The notes beneath the pieces were generated by a model, which was not told the origin of the DNA, ran no database searches, and worked only from the letters and a program-made list of their open reading frames with translations. Positions 1-5,924 of a stretch of 6,849 nt of DNA are shown piece by piece. Both the position numbers and the translations under genes were made by a program. Position 1 is the stretch's first letter. Each line of letters begins with the position of its first letter. The stretch comes from Bacteroidetes bacterium 4572_112 (GTDB lineage: Bacteria; Bacteroidota; Bacteroidia; Bacteroidales; UBA1556): contig NIUZ01000175.1 of assembly GCA_002254285.1 (NCBI GenBank), positions 1-6,849 of the forward strand, in the 5' to 3' direction.

Positions 1-1088
1 ATGCTGGTAGGTTTTTATTGATAAAGAAAGCTGGTAATATTGTAGTGGTATATTTAATTGGTTTATTGGTTGGTAATATTGGTATTTTGGATGCATCGAG
101 TATGCCTATTCAGGAGAATATGACCAATTTAACTATTCTGTTGTCGCTGCCATTATTATTGGTTAGTCTTAATTTTTCGTCATGGACTCGTATGGCTCCT
201 AAAAGCTTTGTGTCACTGGCATTAGGATTAATATCAGTATTTACAGTTGTGGTTATAGGCCATTATTTATTTAAGCCAATAATACATGATGCATGGAAAG
301 TTTCTGGGCTATTAGTGGGAGTGTATACTGGTGGTACTCCCAATTTAGCTTCCATTAAAGAGGCTTTAAATGTTCCTTCTCATGAATATCTAATGGTACA
401 TACTTCCGACTTAATATACTCAGGAGCCTATCTTTTGTTTTTAATGACTATCGGTAAAGGCTTGTTCAAGAAATGGCTTCCTTATGGTTATCTTAATAAT
501 TCTAGTTTTGAAAAGCCTGGAGTAGATTTTGCCAATAGCGAAGAATATACTAACTTTTTTAAAGTATATAATTTAGTACCAACATTTGGTATGCTTATTC
601 TATCAATACTTATTTTAGCAATTTCATTTGGCTTTAGTATGTTATTTGCAGATGAGTATCAGGTGATGATAATTATATTATCAATAACAACAATGGGCTT
701 AATAGCTTCATTTATTCCAATGTTGCGCCGTACTCCAAAATCATATGAACTGGGTATGTATTTAATTCTTGTATTTAGTTTGGTAGTAGCCTCAATGGCT
801 GATATGAATAAATTTTCTATGGAAGCTATTCCAATATTTCTTTATGTGAGTTTTACCATTACTTTATCATTATTGCTTCATCTTATATTGTCAAAAATAT
901 TTAAGATTGATGCTGATACTATGATAATAACCTCAACAGCATTAATATGTTCTCCGCCATTTGTGCCAGTTATTGCTGGTGCTCTAAATAATAGATCGAT
1001 AATTATTAGTGGACTTACAATAGGAATTGTTGGTTATGCTATTGGTAATTATTTGGGAATATTTACAGCGCTTTTACTTAAGCCATAG
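1..1088 (+). CDS. DUF819-family multi-pass membrane protein, 5'-truncated by window edge
   Basis: Polytopic inner-membrane protein of the DUF819 (YjcL-like) family, whose transport substrate is not established. About ten hydrophobic segments are visible, for example (counting from TTG at 18) residues 7-24, 37-54, 66-86, 128-146, 190-213, 215-236, 246-262, 270-294, 302-325 and 329-354. The motif YTGGTPNLASI near residue 103 is the family's conserved glycine/threonine/asparagine signature. The frame stays open to the left edge (codons from position 3 read AGRFL before the TTG), and family members usually carry roughly 40 more N-terminal residues including another membrane segment. I therefore take the gene as starting outside the window, with TTG 18 an internal codon. 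It ends at TAG 1086-1088 and converges on the receiver gene at 1149-1517, with only 60 AT-rich bases between. The family assignment is fairly sure; the function is unknown. Confidence 0.85.
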   Translation, partial: AGRFLLIKKAGNIVVVYLIGLLVGNIGILDASSMPIQENMTNLTILLSLPLLLVSLNFSSWTRMAPKSFVSLALGLISVFTVVVIGHYLFKPIIHDAWKVSGLLVGVYTGGTPNLASIKEALNVPSHEYLMVHTSDLIYSGAYLLFLMTIGKGLFKKWLPYGYLNNSSFEKPGVDFANSEEYTNFFKVYNLVPTFGMLILSILILAISFGFSMLFADEYQVMIIILSITTMGLIASFIPMLRRTPKSYELGMYLILVFSLVVASMADMNKFSMEAIPIFLYVSFTITLSLLLHLILSKIFKIDADTMIITSTALICSPPFVPVIAGALNNRSIIISGLTIGIVGYAIGNYLGIFTALLLKP

Positions 1089-1148
1089 CTGTTTAGTTAT
1101 AGTTGCTGTTTTAATTTTTTTTAAACATTGCAGGAAAATAGTTTCTTG

Positions 1149-1517
1149 TTAAATATGCTTACTAATAATTTTTAGCAGTTCTTTTCTACGGATGGGTTTC
1201 TCAATAATCTCATCAAACTTACAATCGGTATATGTGGCCATATTATCAAATGTGTTAAAGGCTGTAAGTGCAAAAATCTTTCCTTTAAATTTCATTTCCC
1301 TTAATTTTATTGAAGTTTTAAAACCATCTAATACGGGCATTTGTATATCTAATATAATAATATCAGCATCATTATTGCTGATAAAGTCAACCACCTGCTG
1401 TCCATTTTCAAACATGTGTATATTAGCCTTTGTAACACGAATCATTAAATTGAGTAATTCAATATTAATGTAATCATCATCAGCTATAACTATATTTTTT
1501 CCTTGCCAGTTATACAT
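1149..1517 (-). CDS. Stand-alone response regulator (single REC domain)
   Basis: A 122-residue CheY-like receiver with no output domain. All key positions are present: the acidic metal-binding cluster D13-D14-D15 after strand beta-1 (IVIADDD), phospho-acceptor D57 in LDIQMPVLDG, switch T85 in ALTA and the invariant lysine K107 in EKP. It should accept phosphate from a histidine kinase and act by protein-protein contact; no DNA-binding or enzymatic domain follows, and translation stops after one REC length. No kinase gene is visible in the window. The ATG lies 6 bp after the lgt stop codon, so it is probably cotranscribed with lgt and perhaps translationally coupled; there is no Shine-Dalgarno site, as is usual in Bacteroidota. 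It could equally be a phosphorelay intermediate. The domain call is firm; its pathway is unknown. Confidence 0.92.
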   Translation of the reverse strand: MYNWQGKNIVIADDDYINIELLNLMIRVTKANIHMFENGQQVVDFISNNDADIIILDIQMPVLDGFKTSIKLREMKFKGKIFALTAFNTFDNMATYTDCKFDEIIEKPIRRKELLKIISKHI

Positions 1518-1523
1518 TGTCTA

Positions 1524-2330
1524 TTATTGATTAGGAAGTTGATTTGGCTTATTTTTTGAAGATATAATCAAGTAAACACCAATTGCCACAATTGGAATAC
1601 TAAGTAATTGACCCATGTTTAACATCATTCCTTCTTCAAAATTCACTTGATTGTTTTTTATAAATTCAATAAAGAATCTAGCAATAAAAATCAATGAAAG
1701 AAAGTAACCTGTAAGTTTTCCAAAATGAATTTTTCCATTCTCTCTTTTATAGGCCCACCATATAAATGCTGCTATGGCAAAATAGGAGATAGCTTCGTAA
1801 ATTTGAGTAGGATGCTTTGGCATTGTTTCGCCATTATATCGGAAAATGAATCCCCAAGGCATATCGGTTTGTGCACCGTAAATCTCAGAGTTCATAAGGT
1901 TTCCAAGTCGAATCAAGCCACCAATAAAAGCTGCAGGCATTGCCAAGCGATCAGCTATCCATAAAAATGGCTTATTATATTTTCTAGAGAAAAGGTATGT
2001 AGAAATTAGAACTCCTGCAACGCCACCATGACTAGCAAGCCCACCATGCCATACTTTAAGTATTTCGGAAGGATAAGCCATATAATAATCAAGCTCGTAA
2101 AACATAATATGTCCAAGCCTAGCACCTAGTATTCCACCAAGAATAGTATATATAAGGAAGTTGTCCACCTCTAAGGGGTCTTGACCGGCGTCACGATAAT
2201 ACTTTTGTATTATATAGAAACCCGCCATAAAACCAATGGCGAATAATAAACCATAATACCTCACTTGTAAAAATCCTAAGTCGAATATTTCGGGTGAAAC
2301 ATTCCATTCTATTGCATACAATATACTCAT
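1524..2330 (-). CDS. lgt: Prolipoprotein diacylglyceryl transferase
   Basis: Inner-membrane enzyme that moves the diacylglyceryl group of phosphatidylglycerol to the lipobox cysteine of prolipoproteins, the first step of lipoprotein maturation. The 268 residues match the usual family length and show seven or so hydrophobic segments. Conserved elements in order are RYYG (Y26), a GARLGH segment (R71), WHGGLASHGG (H101), the Lgt signature GGLIRLGNLMNSEIYG (R141, N144, E149), the RFFIEF segment, and MGQLLSIP near the C-terminus. By alignment from memory, Y26, H101 and R141 correspond to the essential E. coli residues Y26, H103 and R143. The start ATG 2330 fits the typical N-terminus leading into WNVSPEIF, and the next methionine (M35) is too late. 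It is the first gene of a likely two-gene unit with the downstream receiver gene and is divergent from porQ. Assignment is secure. Confidence 0.97.
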   Translation of the reverse strand: MSILYAIEWNVSPEIFDLGFLQVRYYGLLFAIGFMAGFYIIQKYYRDAGQDPLEVDNFLIYTILGGILGARLGHIMFYELDYYMAYPSEILKVWHGGLASHGGVAGVLISTYLFSRKYNKPFLWIADRLAMPAAFIGGLIRLGNLMNSEIYGAQTDMPWGFIFRYNGETMPKHPTQIYEAISYFAIAAFIWWAYKRENGKIHFGKLTGYFLSLIFIARFFIEFIKNNQVNFEEGMMLNMGQLLSIPIVAIGVYLIISSKNKPNQLPNQ

Positions 2331-2334
2331 ACTG

Positions 2335-2342
2335 CAAAAGTA
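2335..2342 (-). promoter_or_regulatory. Putative Bacteroidota -7 element of lgt
   Basis: On the minus strand this reads TACTTTTG, an exact match to the Bacteroidota -7 consensus TAnnTTTG, followed by CAGT and the lgt ATG. With the usual spacing to the transcription start, initiation would fall at or within a base or two of the ATG, implying a leaderless or nearly leaderless mRNA. No clear TTG/TTTG -33 element is seen in the A/T-rich upstream DNA, which lowers confidence. Confidence 0.42.
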
Positions 2343-2415
2343 ATTTTTTTTATTTGAAAATAAAATATAAAAATTATTAATTAAAGTGATAATTTTTATA
2401 TTTTTTTTTATGTGA

Positions 2416-2441
2416 TTGATAAAATAAATAATGTTACTTTG
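2416..2441 (+). promoter_or_regulatory. Putative promoter of the porQ-like gene
   Basis: A TTG at 2416-2418 (possible -33 element) precedes TACTTTG at 2435-2441 (variant of the -7 element TAnnTTTG with one base fewer between TA and TTTG), followed by CG. The spacer is about 16 bp, slightly short of the range usual for this class. Transcription would start around 2447-2450, leaving a leader of roughly 30 bases before TTG 2479. The TACTTTGC core is shared with the motif upstream of the DPP III gene. Confidence 0.4.
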
Positions 2442-2478
2442 CGTTAGTTGAGTATTAAATTAAACAAAACATCATATT

Positions 2479-3546
2479 TTGATCTTAAAACGTTATAAAG
2501 AAGTAGTTATAGTATTATTGTTTATTGTAAGTAGTGCTACAATTGCTATAGCTCAGCAAGCTGGCAATAGTGTTTATAATTTTTTGAATGCAACTAATTC
2601 TTCCAGAGTTACCGCTTTGGGTTCCAGTTTTCTTTCAATTGACGATGATGATGTCTCTTTAGCATACGCAAATCCGGCTCTTATTCGCCCGTCAATGCAT
2701 AATAATATATCCATTGACTATATTGATTTTATTGCTGATATAAATTCGGGTTTAATTTCTTATGCTTATAATTTTGAGAAAATAGGAACTTTTGTTGCTA
2801 GCCTTCAATTTGCAAGTTATGGTGAGTTTGATTTAACAGATAATACTGGCATGAGTACAGGAACTTTTAGAGCTTCTGACTATGCATTAATAATAGGATG
2901 GGCAAAACCTCTTTCCGATCATTTTACTTTGGGAGCTAACATCAAAAACATATTTTCGTCTCTAGAAACTTATAGTTCATACGGTATTGCTGCTGATGTA
3001 GCTCTTACATACTCTTTAAGAGAAAAGAATTTTTCGTCTTCTCTAATATTAAAGAATATGGGAAGGCAGATTACAACTTATACCGATGGTGATAATGAGC
3101 CTCTTCCTTTTGATTTACAGTTGGGAATTGCAAAAAAGTTTGAGCATGCTCCAATACGATTGGTTTTTCTATTTAATAATCTTCATAAGTGGGATTTGAC
3201 ATACGAACGCCCTGATAATAAAAATGATATTGATCCTTTTACTGGAGAGCAAAAAGAAAAAAATGAGTATACAAACTTTGGCGATAATGCTTTAAGGCAT
3301 ATGGCAATGGGAGTGGAGTTTGTGCCTGGCAAAGGGAATTTTATGGTACGTGTTGGTTATAATTATCGCCGACAACGTGAGATGAAAATATATAGCAAAG
3401 CAGGCCTAGTAGGTTTCTCCTTTGGCTTTGGAATTAAAGTATATAAGTTTAAGGTTTCGTATACAAGAGCAAATTATCACCTAGCTGGTGGAACAAATAC
3501 AATTTCTATTGGTACTAATTTTGCCTCGCTTCTCAAGGGAGAATAG
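2479..3546 (+). CDS. porQ: Type IX secretion system outer-membrane protein PorQ-like
   Basis: A 355-residue outer-membrane beta-barrel of the PorQ/PorV-like group. In T9SS bacteria PorQ anchors PorZ in the cell-surface attachment complex with PorU and PorV, which processes secreted cargo and links it to lipopolysaccharide. Residues 1-25 form a signal peptide: K4, R5 and K7, a hydrophobic core, and AIA before Q26. The mature start QQAGNSVYNFLN, the SRVTALG segment (42-48), the acidic stretch D55-D58 and SLAYANPALI (60-69) match the family N-terminus. The remainder alternates short amphipathic strands ending in NFASLLKGE. The start is taken at TTG 2479 because in-frame TAA 2461-2463 closes the frame upstream, only ATT 2476 lies between, and the next in-frame ATG falls after the signal peptide. 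It has its own putative promoter, is divergent from lgt and convergent with the DPP III gene. Strong call for family, good for PorQ specifically. Confidence 0.88.
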   Translation: MILKRYKEVVIVLLFIVSSATIAIAQQAGNSVYNFLNATNSSRVTALGSSFLSIDDDDVSLAYANPALIRPSMHNNISIDYIDFIADINSGLISYAYNFEKIGTFVASLQFASYGEFDLTDNTGMSTGTFRASDYALIIGWAKPLSDHFTLGANIKNIFSSLETYSSYGIAADVALTYSLREKNFSSSLILKNMGRQITTYTDGDNEPLPFDLQLGIAKKFEHAPIRLVFLFNNLHKWDLTYERPDNKNDIDPFTGEQKEKNEYTNFGDNALRHMAMGVEFVPGKGNFMVRVGYNYRRQREMKIYSKAGLVGFSFGFGIKVYKFKVSYTRANYHLAGGTNTISIGTNFASLLKGE

Positions 3547-3564
3547 AGAAAGGTGAATAGAGAA
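3541..3564 (+). repeat. Purine-rich direct repeat overlapping the porQ stop codon
   Basis: The decamer GAATAGAGAA occurs at 3541-3550 and again at 3555-3564, 14 bp apart, which is twice the 7-bp period of the array just downstream. The first copy contains the porQ stop codon (TAG 3544-3546). Its core ATAGAGAA is the exact reverse complement of TTCTCTAT at 3598-3605 and 3701-3708, so these copies can pair with the pyrimidine-rich strand downstream. Confidence 0.6.
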
Positions 3565-3581
3565 GAATTAAGAATATATCC

Positions 3582-3683
3582 TAGTCCTTTTCCTTTTTTC
3601 TCTATCCTCTATCCTCTATCCTCTATCCTTTTCCTTTTTCCTTTTTCCTTTATCCTTTATCCTTCTCCTTTTTCCTTTATCCT
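3582..3683. repeat. Degenerate 7-bp tandem polypyrimidine array
   Basis: About 100 bp of almost pure pyrimidine on the plus strand with a 7-bp period, consensus YTWTCCT. Four perfect tandem CTATCCT copies lie at 3602-3608, 3609-3615, 3616-3622 and 3623-3629. They are followed by TTTCCT, TTTTCCT twice (3636-3649), TTATCCT twice (3650-3663), TCTCCT, TTTTCCT (3670-3676) and TTATCCT (3677-3683). Less regular units precede from 3582. No coding frame or dyad is needed to explain it. It fills the spacer between the convergent porQ and DPP III genes. Likely a slippage-grown simple repeat; homopurine-homopyrimidine DNA of this type can adopt triplex structure. Confidence 0.85.
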
Positions 3684-3699
3684 CCCGATTCCTATCGGG
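3684..3699. terminator. Perfect hairpin CCCGAT-TCCT-ATCGGG, possible bidirectional terminator
   Basis: A perfect 6-bp GC-rich stem (3684-3689 with 3694-3699) closes a four-base loop. It sits between the ends of two convergent genes, 11 bp beyond the stop of the DPP III C-terminal frame (3711) and about 140 bp beyond the porQ stop. On the plus strand it is followed by a moderately T-rich stretch (3701-3712), so it may terminate porQ transcripts; on the minus strand the following sequence is purine-rich, which is a poor intrinsic terminator. It may instead be a copy of a dispersed palindrome; CCCGAT/ATCGGG palindromes are, as I recall, common between genes in Bacteroidota. Confidence 0.45.
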
Positions 3700-3710
3700 G
3701 TTCTCTATCT

Positions 3711-4070
3711 TTAAATCGAAAAGTTCTCCTTATACCAAAGCATTTGCTTAGCAAAATCCATGGGATATTCAATCTTTACATCTACAATATCACCATTATT
3801 ATATTCTGCATGTAGTTGTGGCTGAATAAATCCAGCATATGGAGCAATATTTAGTTTATTCCATCTTTCAAGGACTTCCTCATGCAATTTATAATCTATT
3901 TTTACGCCATAATTTTCCACAAGTGCTTTACCCGCTTCATAATCACCTTCGGACTTAATGCGCTGAACTTCTGCTAGTAGGTCGCCAAATAATTCGCGAA
4001 GTTTATCATGGTCATTAACCACAAAGTAGGTTTTATTATCCTTTATCTTCTTTTCAATAAAAATACCCAT
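3711..4070 (-). CDS. C-terminal part of dipeptidyl peptidase III, separate frame
   Basis: This 119-residue frame continues the DPP III protein after the 522-residue part ends. The segments IKDNKTYFVVND, KLRELFGDLLAEVQRIKSEGDYEAGKALVE and PYAGF are typical of the C-terminal region of Bacteroidetes M49 enzymes, and the frame ends where that family usually ends, so the C-terminus looks complete. It has no signal peptide or catalytic motif of its own. It overlaps the upstream frame by 28 bp and lies in the -1 frame relative to it. An in-frame ATG at 4070 exists but lies within the fused family region, so independent translation is possible but unproven. The conserved protein sequence with intact reading frame suggests either a recent mutation, a sequencing error at the five-T run 4063-4059, or recoding. 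Best read as the 3' half of one broken gene. Confidence 0.82.
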   Translation of the reverse strand: MGIFIEKKIKDNKTYFVVNDHDKLRELFGDLLAEVQRIKSEGDYEAGKALVENYGVKIDYKLHEEVLERWNKLNIAPYAGFIQPQLHAEYNNGDIVDVKIEYPMDFAKQMLWYKENFSI

Positions 4071-5611
4071 TTGGCAATAAGTTGTCGGTTACGCATATGC
4101 GATTCTTCAACATTTTTGCCAAGTTCTACTCGTACTAACTGAGTCATTAGTCCACCTCTAATATATCCATTATACTCAGTGATACCAACCAAATGCGATG
4201 TTTGCAGACCTAATTCCTCTAATTTTGAATCAGTTGCGAAATATAGTGCAACAAGGTCAGCTCTAGCTTCCTCAAGTGTTGATGCATAATTCTTAAGAGT
4301 ATCTGATGGGTCAGCAACGCCATTGGCTAACTTACCTGAACCATGGCCAATTATCTCGTGCAAATCCACATGAAGAGCAGAAGCTTGATTGCTCCATTTC
4401 TTTGAAAGTTCAACTTCCTCATCGCTGTATGCGAACTCTTTAAGTGCGCCAGAGTCTTTGGAGGCCATATCATAAGCTTCAAGGATATTACTGATACTTA
4501 CGGACTTTGAACCGTGCTTTTCTCTAATCCACTCGGCATTGGGCAAATTAATGCCAATGGGAGTAGAGGGGCTACAATCACCAGATTCTATTACCACATT
4601 TATAGCTTTGGCACTTACGCCTTCAACCTTTTCTTTTTTAAATTGCTTATCTGTAGAGCTATGGTCCTCAAACCATTGTGCATTATCAGAAATAGTTTGT
4701 GCCCTTTTGCTAGCTTCCACATCTTTAATGGAAACCACACTCTCAAAACTTGCTTTTTTGCCCAACGCATCGCCATATACCTCAATAAAACCATGCACAG
4801 CATCCACAGTGGATTCTATATCTTGGAGCCAAAGAATGCTATATTCATCAAATTTGCTAAGGTCACCAGTTTCATAATATTCAATAAGCTTCCCAAAAGC
4901 TTGCGCCTGAAGTTCTGTTTCGCAAAATTGCTGAGCTTTTTTGAGCCAATACACAATTTTCTCAATCTGTGCAGAATACATTCCGCCAACTTTCCATACT
5001 AATTCCTTAATCTCACCATCTTCCTTTACCAATTTCGAATTCATGCCATAGCTAGGAGGGGTTTTGTCGTTAGAGTTATTCATTTTTGAATAGAATGCCA
5101 CAGCCTCTGCTTGGCTTACTCCTTCGTAATAGTTATTTGCTGATGCTTGCAGTAAATCCACACCTTCGTCAAGGCTTACCCTTTTATTATCAAGCTCTTT
5201 ATTGAATATTACATTCTTTATGTCAATATCACTTTTGTATATATTAGTTGAATTTTCAATCAGTATATCCCAATATTTTTCATCAAATTCAGGATAGAAC
5301 TTATCCATTGAGTAGTGATGGTGTATGCCATTGCTAAACCATACTCTTTTAATATAAACCTCAAATTTATTGAAATAGTCAGTATTTCTATCACCATTAA
5401 ATGAAGTATAAATACTTTCTAGAGTATTTCTTATATCAAGGTTGTGTTTATAATTTTGGTCGTAAATAATATCACGGCCCCATAGTGCAGCTTGATGAAG
5501 GAAAAATAACTGCTTCTTTTTTGATAAGTCAAGCTGGTCGAAACCAGGTACTTGATATCTTAATATGCGTGTGTCACCGAATTGCTCGGTTTGATATTTA
5601 AACTCGTTCAT
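4043..5611 (-). CDS. Dipeptidyl peptidase III (M49 zinc metallopeptidase), catalytic part; gene frameshifted
   Basis: Zinc exopeptidase that removes dipeptides from the N-terminus of oligopeptides. The M49 zinc motif HEXXGH is intact as H418-E419-I-I-G-H423, followed by GSGK, and the second motif is E447-E448-A-R-A-D452, with E448 the expected third zinc ligand. Other family blocks include YQVPGF (19-24), WFSNGIHHHY (91-100), YYEGVSQAE (161-169) and GINLPNAEWIREKHGSKSV (353-371). The protein starts directly at the mature-type region (ATG 5611, MNEFKYQTEQFGD) without the signal peptide or lipobox seen in many Bacteroidetes homologues, so it is probably cytosolic. After RNRQLIAKWVF (508-518) it runs into five unrelated residues and TAA at 4043-4045, while the missing C-terminal ~115 residues continue in the -1 frame (3711-4070). 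Together the two parts approach the usual length of about 640-680 residues. Family call is firm; activity of the truncated product is uncertain. Confidence 0.93.
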   Translation of the reverse strand: MNEFKYQTEQFGDTRILRYQVPGFDQLDLSKKKQLFFLHQAALWGRDIIYDQNYKHNLDIRNTLESIYTSFNGDRNTDYFNKFEVYIKRVWFSNGIHHHYSMDKFYPEFDEKYWDILIENSTNIYKSDIDIKNVIFNKELDNKRVSLDEGVDLLQASANNYYEGVSQAEAVAFYSKMNNSNDKTPPSYGMNSKLVKEDGEIKELVWKVGGMYSAQIEKIVYWLKKAQQFCETELQAQAFGKLIEYYETGDLSKFDEYSILWLQDIESTVDAVHGFIEVYGDALGKKASFESVVSIKDVEASKRAQTISDNAQWFEDHSSTDKQFKKEKVEGVSAKAINVVIESGDCSPSTPIGINLPNAEWIREKHGSKSVSISNILEAYDMASKDSGALKEFAYSDEEVELSKKWSNQASALHVDLHEIIGHGSGKLANGVADPSDTLKNYASTLEEARADLVALYFATDSKLEELGLQTSHLVGITEYNGYIRGGLMTQLVRVELGKNVEESHMRNRQLIAKWVFLLKRR

Positions 5612-5924
5612 GTTCTATTGTGTTTTCATAAATTAAGGGCTGCAAAGTATATAAATATCTTTTCAGTATTTACATTAATAATATTTTTTTTTGATAAACA
5701 TTGTTAAAATGAAATATGTTAATTAATTTTATTAGTACTACTGTTATTTTAAGGGTTAAGAATCCGTTTTATTAGTGCAATATGCCTATTAGTTTAGATT
5801 ATTGTTACAGTAATTTGTATTTTATAAACAAATAAGCATTAAACAAAAGTGCTAAGCGTAAATTAATATTGCCAATTATATAGTTCCATTAAAAAGGAGG
5901 TAAAGTCATTCTATTATTTATACA
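5612..5924. other. Gene-poor AT-rich spacer between DPP III and CHAT genes
   Basis: No coding frame of credible length was found on either strand; the longest plus-strand ATG frame noticed (MPISLDYC..., from about 5782) has 17 codons. It holds the putative DPP III promoter at the left end, a direct repeat TTTTATTAGT at 5727-5736 and 5767-5776 (starts exactly 40 bp apart), and a short weak dyad ATTTGT/ACAAAT near 5812-5832. No clear terminator for the CHAT gene is visible. Confidence 0.6.
5643..5649 (-). promoter_or_regulatory. Putative -7 element of the DPP III gene
   Basis: The minus strand reads TACTTTG followed by CAGC, a close variant of TAnnTTTG with the same TACTTTGC core as the motif before porQ. 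Transcription would begin near 5636, giving a leader of about 25 bases before ATG 5611. No convincing -33 TTG is visible at the right distance. The leader contains an in-frame ATG at 5629 followed by a stop after four codons (MKTQ), which supports 5611 as the start of the protein. Confidence 0.42.

Noticed and set aside
18..20. TTG as true start of the DUF819 gene
   Set aside because: The frame is open to the left edge and family members have more N-terminal sequence, so the start is outside the window.
1109..1126. T-rich dyad TTTAA/TTAAA as an intrinsic terminator between the DUF819 and receiver genes
   Set aside because: The stem is five A/T pairs only and expected by chance in such AT-rich DNA.
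3582..3683. CRISPR array
   Set aside because: The repeat unit is only 7 bp with no unique spacers.
4514..5002. Plus-strand open frames of 112-162 codons opposite the DPP III gene, and similar frames at 1192-1473, 1725-1964, 4615-4803 and 6464-6655
   Set aside because: All overlap well-supported genes in other frames or on the opposite strand and show no recognisable domain or plausible protein composition.
5812..5832. ATTTGT/ACAAAT dyad as terminator of the CHAT gene
   Set aside because: Six weak base pairs, long AT loop, about 90 bp beyond the stop codon and no T tract on the minus strand.
5895..5900. Strong Shine-Dalgarno-like AGGAGG on the plus strand
   Set aside because: No plus-strand gene follows; the nearest ATG (5928) gives ATG TAT TAA, and the region beyond is the CHAT gene on the other strand.
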